From NCBI GenBank assembly GCA_003250975.1, contig QKIY01000028.1:62001-126000 (forward strand): a DNA stretch of 64,000 nucleotides, written 5' to 3'. Of the stretch, positions 57,479-64,000 are shown piece after piece; positions within the stretch are counted from its first letter, which is position 1, and each line of letters starts with the position of its first letter. The position numbers were made by a program, and so were the translations under genes. A model generated the notes under the pieces. It was not told the origin of the DNA. It worked only from the letters and a program-made list of their open reading frames with translations, and did no database searches. Source of the stretch: Gammaproteobacteria bacterium (GTDB taxonomy: Bacteria; Pseudomonadota; Gammaproteobacteria; Eutrophobiales; Eutrophobiaceae).

Positions 57479-58777
57479 TTACCTATTGGAAGTTTTTGAT
57501 TCACGCTGAATAGCGCGCCAGGCGATGTCACTTCGACAGAACATTCCGTCCCATTTAATCTGTCCCACTGCATCATAGGCCGTTTTTCGGGCCTGCATTA
57601 CTGAATCCCCGAGAGCGGTGACACAGAGCACACGCCCACCTGCCGTAAGCACCTTGTCATCTTCCCTGCGCGTCCCAGCATGGAATACCTTGACGGCGTC
57701 CGGCATCGCTGCATCCAACCCCTTGATCATATCTCCCTTGCGTACGGATTCAGGATAACCGTGCGCAGCAAGCACCACACCAAGTGCCGGGCGCGGGTCC
57801 CAATCAGCATTCTCTTCATGCAATCGGCCATCAAGGGCCGCAGTGCACAGTGCCACCAGGTCGCTCCGAAGCCGCAGCATGATAGGCTGTGTTTCAGGGT
57901 CACCGAATCGGCAATTAAACTCCAGAACATAGGGAGTGCCATCGTCAGCAATCATCACGCCAGCATAAAGGAAACCAACATAACGCCGGTTCTCTGCGGC
58001 CATCCCCTTGACCACAGGTTCGATAACCTCATTCATGATTCGATCATGGATTGCCGGCGTAACGACCGGCGCCGGTGAATAGGCCCCCATGCCACCAGTA
58101 TTCGGTCCCTTGTCACCATCATCACGCGCCTTGTGGTCCTGCGAACTGGCCAGGGGCAAAATATGTTCACCGTCACTGATGACGATAAAGCTCGCCTCTT
58201 CACCCTGAAGGAAATCCTCTATGACCACCCGGTGCCCCGCATCACCGAACTTGTTACCGGCCAGCATATCCTGCACAGCAGAGGCGGCCTCAGTTTTATT
58301 ATTCGCGATGATCACGCCCTTGCCCGCGGCAAGACCATCTGCCTTGATAACGATTGGTAACTTGCATTTTTTGAGATAGGCCAACGCATGCTCAACCTCG
58401 GTGAAGACCTGAAAGGCGGCCGACGGGATGTTATGACGTTCAAGAAACGCCTTAGTGAAGGACTTGGAACCCTCGAGTATGGCAGCGGCCTTGTGTGGGC
58501 CGAAACAACGCAGTCCTGCGGCCTCGAAGGCGTCAACAATACCGGCCACCAACGGAGCTTCGGGCCCAACGATGGTCAAGTCTATACGCTCTTTTTTTGC
58601 AAATGCCAGGAGTGTCTGTATGTCCTCGGCAGCAATATCAATATTACTGACCCCGTCTTCGTCCAAGGTACCGGCATTACCGGGTGCAACATAGACATGT
58701 TCAGCCCGGGGCGATTGCGCGCACTTCCAAGCCAGGGCGTGTTCACGGCCACCACCACCAACGATCAAAATCTTCAT
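57479..58777 (-). CDS. purD: Phosphoribosylamine-glycine ligase PurD
   Basis: 432 residues from ATG 58777 (KILIVGGGGREHALAWK); the open frame runs 26 codons further upstream. ATP-grasp enzyme adding glycine to phosphoribosylamine. Marks: GGGGREHALAWKCAQSP, KADGLAAGKGVIIA, GEEASFIVISDGE, DDGDKGPNTGGMGAYSPAP and EFNCRFGDPETQP. Convergent with hisH. Upstream lies purH, separated by 282 bp of hairpin-rich DNA rather than the short gap seen in many purHD operons. Confidence 0.96.
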   Translation of the reverse strand: MKILIVGGGGREHALAWKCAQSPRAEHVYVAPGNAGTLDEDGVSNIDIAAEDIQTLLAFAKKERIDLTIVGPEAPLVAGIVDAFEAAGLRCFGPHKAAAILEGSKSFTKAFLERHNIPSAAFQVFTEVEHALAYLKKCKLPIVIKADGLAAGKGVIIANNKTEAASAVQDMLAGNKFGDAGHRVVIEDFLQGEEASFIVISDGEHILPLASSQDHKARDDGDKGPNTGGMGAYSPAPVVTPAIHDRIMNEVIEPVVKGMAAENRRYVGFLYAGVMIADDGTPYVLEFNCRFGDPETQPIMLRLRSDLVALCTAALDGRLHEENADWDPRPALGVVLAAHGYPESVRKGDMIKGLDAAMPDAVKVFHAGTRREDDKVLTAGGRVLCVTALGDSVMQARKTAYDAVGQIKWDGMFCRSDIAWRAIQRESKTSNR

Positions 58778-58849
58778 AATTTCTTTAATACATTCTCGTG
58801 GTTTAAAGCAGTGTTCCTCTCTGTTGCCTTGCCGTAATGAGAAGTCGCG

Positions 58850-59005
58850 TAGCACTAAAATGACATCCTGTCATTTTTAGCTACCTCTGAGCAGGATGTG
58901 AATGGGTTCGGCGCGTATTTCGCAACAAGCATTACGGGAAGCCCCGCAGGGGCCAAGGCATCCGGAGGAAGTTCCTTTGGTGACTTTTCTTTGAAGAAAA
59001 GTCAC
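58850..59005. repeat. Hairpin cluster between purH and purD, possible dispersed element
   Basis: The gap between purD and purH (58778-59059) holds several inverted repeats. GTAGC-AC-TAAAATGACA pairs with TGTCATTTTTA-GCTAC at 58850-58884. GCCCC/GGGGC makes a small hairpin near 58941-58953. GTGACTTTTCT/AGAAAAGTCAC is a perfect 11-bp stem with a TTGA loop at 58980-59005. The piece TTCCTTTGGTGACTTTTCTT resembles a family of dispersed elements I associate with gammaproteobacterial genomes. No gene in the gap. Confidence 0.55.
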
Positions 59006-59059
59006 TCACCGGTTAAGGCGAAATCCACATTAGAAATAAATAAAATTTCAACAATCTGA

Positions 59060-60622
59060 CTAATGTAAAAAATGTCGCATGCCCGTAAATACCATCGCCA
59101 TCCCATGCTCATCCGCTGCAGCAATTACCTCATCATCACGCATGGAACCACCAGGCTGTATCACCGCGGTAATACCCACCCTTGCAGCAGTATCGATGCC
59201 GTCACGGAACGGGAAAAATGCATCTGAGGCCATTACTGAACCCTTGATCTCCAGGCCCTCGTCTTCCGCCTTAATCGCGGCAATACGCGCACTGTAAATA
59301 CGACTCATCTGGCCGGCACCAATTCCGATGGTACGTTGGTCACGGGCATAGACAATGGCATTGGACTTGACGTGCTTGACGACCGGCCAAGCAAAAAACA
59401 GGTCGCGCAGTTCAAGTTCCGTCGGCTGGCGTTTTGTAACAACCTTGAGGGCATCCTGCTTTAGACGGCCGATATCGTTGTCCTGTATCAGCAACCCGCC
59501 CGAGACCCGCTTCAGGTTTAACTGCCGGATCTCCGCGGAACGTTCAGCGGCTTGCAGTACTCGTATGTTTTCCTTGCTGGCAAGCACCTTGAGAGCTGCG
59601 GGTTCAAACTCCGGCGCAATGATCACCTCGACAAACTGCCGATCGATAATAGCCTTTGCGGTATCGACATCAAGCACCCTGTTAAAGGCAATAATACCGC
59701 CAAAGGCCGATGTAGGGTCGGTGGTATATGCATTTTCATAGGCTTGGCTTACACTGGCCGCCACTGCAACGCCGCAGGGGTTGGCATGCTTGACGATGAC
59801 ACAGGCTGGTTCCCCATAGGCAAGCACGCATTCAAATGCGGCATCGGTATCCGCAATATTATTGTAAGAAAGCTCCTTGCCCTGCAGTTGTTGTGCCGCG
59901 GCCAGAGTCCCTGCCGGCGGGTTGGGCTCAATATAAAATGCCGCCGTCTGGTGAGGGTTCTCACCATAACGTAGATCCTGGCGCTTGATAAACTGGGTAG
60001 TATAGGTTTGCGGGTAATTCAAGGGTTGTCCGTCAGGAGTGAATGCATTCAGATAATTGGATACATTGGCATCATAATTTGCCGTATGTGAAAAGACCTT
60101 TTGCGCCAGATACCAGCGAGTGGTGTCACACAGTTCCCCCTTTCCAGCCTTTATTTCCTCAATAATTCGCGGGTAGTCACCGGCATCAACCACCACGCTG
60201 ACACGGGCATGATTTTTAGCGGCTGCGCGCAACATGCTCGGCCCGCCGATATCGATATTTTCAATTGCCTCAGCCATGGTACAGCCAGGCTTGCTGACCG
60301 TCTCTTCAAATGGGTAGAGGTTGACTACAACCAGGTCGATTGGCTCAATCCCGTGCTCCTGCATGGCGGTATCGTCCTGACCAGCCCTGCCCAGTAACGC
60401 CCCATGGATCTTGGGGTGCAGGGTCTTGACCCGGCCGTCCATAATCTCGGGGAAACCGGTGTAATCGGACACATCCGTTACCGGGATATTTTTTTCCCTG
60501 AGGAGTCTTGCTGTCCCGCCGGTCGAGAGAATCTTGACACCCATTTCAGCGAGTTGCTGACAGAATTCAACAATACCGGTCTTATCCGAGACACTAACCA
60601 GTGCCCGATTGATCTTGCTCAT
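59060..60622 (-). CDS. purH: Bifunctional AICAR formyltransferase/IMP cyclohydrolase PurH
   Basis: 520 residues. The N-terminal MGS-like cyclohydrolase domain (about 1-145) has [29 protein letters not shown] and [16 protein letters not shown]; the C-terminal formyltransferase domain has [24 protein letters not shown] and [22 protein letters not shown]. Ends purine synthesis by making IMP. Start ATG 60622. Follows fis on the same strand by 53 bp. Confidence 0.97.
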   Translation of the reverse strand: MSKINRALVSVSDKTGIVEFCQQLAEMGVKILSTGGTARLLREKNIPVTDVSDYTGFPEIMDGRVKTLHPKIHGALLGRAGQDDTAMQEHGIEPIDLVVVNLYPFEETVSKPGCTMAEAIENIDIGGPSMLRAAAKNHARVSVVVDAGDYPRIIEEIKAGKGELCDTTRWYLAQKVFSHTANYDANVSNYLNAFTPDGQPLNYPQTYTTQFIKRQDLRYGENPHQTAAFYIEPNPPAGTLAAAQQLQGKELSYNNIADTDAAFECVLAYGEPACVIVKHANPCGVAVAASVSQAYENAYTTDPTSAFGGIIAFNRVLDVDTAKAIIDRQFVEVIIAPEFEPAALKVLASKENIRVLQAAERSAEIRQLNLKRVSGGLLIQDNDIGRLKQDALKVVTKRQPTELELRDLFFAWPVVKHVKSNAIVYARDQRTIGIGAGQMSRIYSARIAAIKAEDEGLEIKGSVMASDAFFPFRDGIDTAARVGITAVIQPGGSMRDDEVIAAADEHGMAMVFTGMRHFLH

Positions 60623-60675
60623 TTTGACTCTAGATGAATGGTTTGTATGGTGGATTAATCTTTGACGTCCGGTGC

Positions 60676-60954
60676 TCAGGCCAGGTTGTACTTTTTCAAA
60701 CGATTGCGCAGTGTTCCCCGGTTGAGGCCCAGCATACTGGCCGCCCTCGTGATATTCCCCCGTGCCATTTGCATGACGATCTCGAACATGGGCTTTTCAA
60801 CCTCACTGATAAACAACTCATAGAGATCGCTGACATCGTGCCCGTCAAGATCCCTGAAATAATTTTCCATGTGCCTGCGAACATCGTCACCCAGACAATT
60901 CTTTTCCAGGCCAGCCTCAGGAATGCCTTCTTGTACCAGTTTTACTGCTGTCAT
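60676..60954 (-). CDS. fis: DNA-binding protein Fis
   Basis: 92 residues. Nucleoid protein that bends DNA and regulates rRNA and other genes. The C-terminal helix-turn-helix reads [27 protein letters not shown], split here as [16 protein letters not shown] then [14 protein letters not shown]. Start overlaps the dusB stop by 4 bp, the usual dusB-fis operon. Confidence 0.96.
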   Translation of the reverse strand: MTAVKLVQEGIPEAGLEKNCLGDDVRRHMENYFRDLDGHDVSDLYELFISEVEKPMFEIVMQMARGNITRAASMLGLNRGTLRNRLKKYNLA

Positions 60955-61940
60955 GCCGCAAGTTCTTGTTCTAGTTCTCTTGAAAAAAAGTCCTGCATAA
61001 CAAGCAATTGCTCGTCCGCAGTCTCCGCCTTGTTCACCTCTTGAAGGAACAGCTTTATACCATGCTGTTTACAGTACCAGCCGATATGCTTTCGTGCCAC
61101 GCGCACTCCGGTATATTCGCCGTAAAAAGCATGGAGTTTGCGTATATGATCAACCAGAGTCTGGCCTATCTCTTGCAAGCCCGGCCCGGCCGGTAATTCC
61201 CCAGTTTCAAGATAATCCACTATCTCACGAAAGATCCATGGATTACCCTGTGCTGCACGTCCTATCATTATCCCATCTACGCCGGTCACTTCCAAGACCT
61301 TTACAGCATCTTGTGCACTTCTTATGTCACCATTTGCTACCACAGGAATTGAAAGTCTTGACTTAACCTCGGTCACTGTCTCGTATTCCGCCTCTCCGGT
61401 GTAACCACAAGCACGTGTGCGGCCATGTACAGATAACATACTAATACCGGATCCTTCGGCAATCCTTGCAATCTCCAGTCCGTTCCGGTTTTTCCTGTCC
61501 CATCCCGTCCTGATCTTCAGCGTTACCGGAACATCAACGGCAGCCACAACAGCTTCTAGTATTTTTTTAACCAGGGCTTCATCTCGTAACAGGGCCGAGC
61601 CTGCCATGACCCCGCAAACTTTCTTAGCCGGGCATCCCATATTGATATCTATGATGTGGGCGCCCGCTTCCACGTTATGGCGCGCTGCAATGGCCATCTT
61701 CGCCGGATCCGATCCTGCTATCTGTACAGCACATGGCGCTATCTCATCATTATGATCAAGCCGGAGGCGTGATTTCCGTGTATGCCACAGGGCGGTGTCC
61801 GAGGTGACCATCTCAGAAATAGCCAAGCCAGCGCCGAGCGTACGGCAGAGATTACGAAATGGTTTGTCCGTAACACCGGCCATCGGCGCCAGCAAAATAT
61901 TATTTACCAGCTTGATATTACCAATTCGCATCGACATCAT
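60951..61940 (-). CDS. dusB: tRNA-dihydrouridine synthase DusB
   Basis: 329 residues if the first of three methionines is used; ATG 61931 (RIGNIKLVNNILLAPMAGVT) is the likely true start by comparison with the family, giving 326. Marks: LLAPMAGVTDKPFR, DINMGCPAKKVCG with the catalytic Cys, VTLKIRTGWD, VHGRTRACGYTG, VVANGDIRS and IMIGRAAQGNPWIFRE. Reduces uridine to dihydrouridine in tRNA with FMN. Cotranscribed with fis. Confidence 0.94.
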   Translation of the reverse strand: MMSMRIGNIKLVNNILLAPMAGVTDKPFRNLCRTLGAGLAISEMVTSDTALWHTRKSRLRLDHNDEIAPCAVQIAGSDPAKMAIAARHNVEAGAHIIDINMGCPAKKVCGVMAGSALLRDEALVKKILEAVVAAVDVPVTLKIRTGWDRKNRNGLEIARIAEGSGISMLSVHGRTRACGYTGEAEYETVTEVKSRLSIPVVANGDIRSAQDAVKVLEVTGVDGIMIGRAAQGNPWIFREIVDYLETGELPAGPGLQEIGQTLVDHIRKLHAFYGEYTGVRVARKHIGWYCKQHGIKLFLQEVNKAETADEQLLVMQDFFSRELEQELAA

Positions 61941-61964
61941 AACCGGAAAAAAATCGTTCAGGCC

Positions 61965-62726
61965 TTATAAAAAACGGAACTCGAAACTGACCGCGCCCGC
62001 GGTTGGACCAGTTACCTCAAGGACGAAATGAACCGGTTGTTGCGATGCCATTCCATCGGCAACAGGAATGCTGTTATCCAGGTATTCTTCCGGCTTGAAC
62101 TCACGCTCGGCTATCATGCGGCCGCTGGTATCAAACAGGGCGAACTGAATGTCCGGATAAGGCTGGATCCTGTCAGAATAATTTACCATGGTCGCATTAA
62201 CCAGCAGGGTATCCGCATAACGGGGATGCAGACGAACGTCACGGCTCAGGAGTTTTATATCCGAGGTTCTGTATTCCCGGACGACCTTGCAGCCCAGGCT
62301 TGCACAGAGTTTCTGTGCCCAGGGCCTGAGTTCGGGCCAGGTGTTGAGCAGGTAGTCGCGGTTAAACCAGGCCATTTGGGTGGCCAGGATTAAGAAGACG
62401 ATTAGGGTGCCGACAGACCAGGCTAGGCGTGAACTTTTTTTCCCCTTGGTTACTTCAGGTTCCTTCAGTATCTCAGGCAGTTCTTCATCGGAAATTGTCA
62501 GTACCTCCTGGGCCTCCACTTCCTGAATTAACTCGACCTCATCTGAAAAGGCCGGACCCGGAATTGCAACAGTGCTCCGAGTGTCTGGCAGAGGATCATC
62601 ACTCAGATAGGACAGCGCATTAAATTGCTCACCACAAAAACCACACCTGACCGTACCGCCCGCAGCGGATAGCTGGGCGGCATGGATTCGATACTGCCTG
62701 TGACACGCTGGACATGATGTATACAT
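61965..62726 (-). CDS. Zinc-ribbon and DUF3426 membrane protein
   Basis: 253 residues. The N-terminus YTSCPACHRQYRIHAAQL with CGFCGEQFNAL is the MJ0042-type zinc ribbon with two CxxC pairs. A single membrane helix lies near 107-127, and the C-terminal DUF3426 domain (about 130-253) is periplasmic with LGCKVVREYRTSDIKLLSRD and YSDRIQPYPDIQFALFDTSG. Occurs between prmA and dusB in many gammaproteobacteria. Function unknown. Confidence 0.88.
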   Translation of the reverse strand: MYTSCPACHRQYRIHAAQLSAAGGTVRCGFCGEQFNALSYLSDDPLPDTRSTVAIPGPAFSDEVELIQEVEAQEVLTISDEELPEILKEPEVTKGKKSSRLAWSVGTLIVFLILATQMAWFNRDYLLNTWPELRPWAQKLCASLGCKVVREYRTSDIKLLSRDVRLHPRYADTLLVNATMVNYSDRIQPYPDIQFALFDTSGRMIAEREFKPEEYLDNSIPVADGMASQQPVHFVLEVTGPTAGAVSFEFRFL

Positions 62727-62738
62727 AAGTCAGTCCTG

Positions 62739-63638
62739 TTATTTTAGGTCCTTGGTGAGGGGCAGGCACCCTTCCAGCAGTGCCCACTCCTGCCGGTAAA
62801 CCGGTAACTGCATATTAAACCAGCGCTGATAGACCCCCAAGCATTCTTCTGCCTGTTGCGCCAGCAGGCCGGACAATACAAGCTCACCTCCCGGTCGCAG
62901 TAGTGTTGTAAATCTTTGTGCCAGTTCCATAAGTGGATTAAGCAATATATTGGCCAAAAGGATATCTGCTTTTGGCAACTGCATTTCGCCCGCATGAACG
63001 ATCGTCAGGCGCGATGCCAGGCCATTTTTCTCTGCATTCGATCGGGTGGCCTCCAGTGCCTGATGATCGACATCCACGGCATAGGCATGTTCAGCTCCCA
63101 GCAACAGGGCGGACAGGGCAAGAATTCCCGAGCCACAACCGAAATCGATTACCTGGCGACCCCGCACTTCATGCCCGGTAAGCCATTCCAGGCACAGTGC
63201 GGTAGTCGCATGTGTACCTGTTCCAAATGCCAGCCCCGGATCTAGAATTAACACGAGGGGAATCCCCTCGGGCGGAGTTGACCAGCCAGGGCATACACAT
63301 AGCTTGCCTGAATAGATCTGTGGCCCGTGGCTATCTTGATATGCCTTGACCCAATCCCTGTCTTCAAGCTGTTCTATGTGAGTATTCACTATTGCTTTAT
63401 CGCCCAGTCTGTGGCGCAAACATACCAGCAGGGTATCCAGATCGGTATCCCTGTGCAAAAGGGCGGTGATCCGGATTTGCTGCCAGAGATGGGGCACATT
63501 TTCACCTGGCTCGGAAAATAGTGGTTCATCACTCAGGGCCGAGAGACTGACGGAACTGGCGCCGAATTTCTCCAATAGCCCAACCAGTTCCTCTGCATGG
63601 GCTTGCCCTGTGTCCAACGTCAATTGTAACCAGGCCAT
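62739..63638 (-). CDS. prmA: Ribosomal protein L11 methyltransferase PrmA
   Basis: 299 residues. Trimethylates ribosomal protein L11. SAM-binding motif VIDFGCGSGILALSALLLG, preceded by LDPGLAFGTGTHATTALCLEWL and followed by ADILLANILLNPLMEL (NPPY-like). Start ATG 63638, 21 bases after the accC stop. Confidence 0.96.
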   Translation of the reverse strand: MAWLQLTLDTGQAHAEELVGLLEKFGASSVSLSALSDEPLFSEPGENVPHLWQQIRITALLHRDTDLDTLLVCLRHRLGDKAIVNTHIEQLEDRDWVKAYQDSHGPQIYSGKLCVCPGWSTPPEGIPLVLILDPGLAFGTGTHATTALCLEWLTGHEVRGRQVIDFGCGSGILALSALLLGAEHAYAVDVDHQALEATRSNAEKNGLASRLTIVHAGEMQLPKADILLANILLNPLMELAQRFTTLLRPGGELVLSGLLAQQAEECLGVYQRWFNMQLPVYRQEWALLEGCLPLTKDLK

Positions 63639-63659
63639 GATGGCAGCATACAGACCGGA

Positions 63660-64000
63660 TTATTTCAGGCCCAGCTTGTTCTCCAGGTAGTGGATATCGG
63701 TACCACCGGTCTGGAAAGCCGATTCATCAATAATCCTCTGGTGCAAATGAATGTTGGTCTTGATGCCTTCAATAACGATCTCTGAAAGGGCCATGGACAT
63801 CCGGGCTATCGCCTGCTGGCGGGAGTCTCCATGGACGATAAGTTTGCCGATCATGGAATCATAATAAGGGGGAACCTTGTAACCACCGTAAATATGCGTA
63901 TCCACACGTACGCCAAAACCGCCGGGCGGATGATAATGCTCTATTAGTCCGGGTGATGGCATGAAGGTATGGGGATCTTCTGCATTAATACGGCATTCAA
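63660..64000 (-). CDS. accC: Biotin carboxylase AccC, C-terminal part (cut by window edge)
   Basis: The frame stays open to the right edge; about 113 C-terminal residues are seen. Text such as [45 protein letters not shown] and [12 protein letters not shown] is typical of the biotin carboxylase C domain. It carboxylates biotin on AccB for malonyl-CoA synthesis. accB is expected just beyond the window. prmA follows. Confidence 0.95.
   Translation of the reverse strand, partial: ECRINAEDPHTFMPSPGLIEHYHPPGGFGVRVDTHIYGGYKVPPYYDSMIGKLIVHGDSRQQAIARMSMALSEIVIEGIKTNIHLHQRIIDESAFQTGGTDIHYLENKLGLK

Overview
The window looks like chromosomal DNA of a free-living gammaproteobacterium outside the enterics, with base composition near 50 % GC by eye. 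The lineage signals are conserved gene neighbourhoods: a ygfB-pepP-ubiH-ubi operon divergent from zapB-like/zapA/6S RNA, an accC-prmA-(zinc ribbon)-dusB-fis-purH string, an Rsd/AlgQ protein and an AlgZ/AlgR pair. A GshA of the Acidithiobacillus type, a SAH riboswitch before ahcY-metF, and a tkt-gap-pgk-pyk-class I fba run would fit an autotrophic, perhaps sulfur-oxidising, member of this class. That lifestyle is an inference; no Rubisco or sulfur-oxidation gene lies in the window.

Layout. 1-9.2 kb: end of algZ, algR, gshA, rsmE, bioA, hspQ, rsd, a membrane Ser/Thr kinase with a TPR-like tail, a DUF4124 protein, a CPA1 Na+/H+ antiporter and a YpsA-like SLOG protein. 9.2-28.4 kb: a large pilus or pseudopilus locus, almost all on the minus strand. 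It holds a PrsR-like sigma-54 activator, MshM-, MshL-, MshN-, MshE- and MshG-like proteins, a PilM/PilN-like fusion, PilO- and PilP-like proteins, a PilX/GspK-like protein and a pseudopilin. Beyond these come a PrsK-like sensor kinase on the plus strand, an ABC permease with a TPR partner, a separate major-pilin gene with its own sigma-54 promoter and terminator, and an ABC ATPase. 28.5-32.2 kb: metF, ahcY and metK, with a SAH riboswitch heading ahcY-metF. 33-39.9 kb: central carbon genes on the plus strand. 40-45.8 kb: small proteins, HIT protein, a beta-carbonic anhydrase, purC, a VOC protein, speD, glnS. 45.8-51.6 kb: ubiquinone hydroxylases, pepP, ygfB, zapB-like, zapA, 6S RNA, EVE protein. 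51.6-64 kb: ilvA, rpiA, dtd, hemF, hisB, hisH, purD, purH, fis, dusB, a zinc-ribbon protein, prmA and the end of accC.

The most interesting part is the pilus locus. The major pilin gene is preceded by a good sigma-54 (-24/-12) promoter and, about 85 bp further upstream, a perfect 6-bp inverted repeat. A sigma-54 activator and a matching sensor kinase are encoded in the same locus. The pilin sits between the parts of an ABC transporter, recalling pilA-pilGHI with pilS-pilR of Myxococcus, but the machinery is MSHA-like and the regulators resemble the PrsK/PrsR pair of PEP-CTERM bacteria. I see no tRNA, rRNA, CRISPR array, insertion sequence or phage gene. The only repeat-like DNA is a cluster of hairpins between purH and purD.
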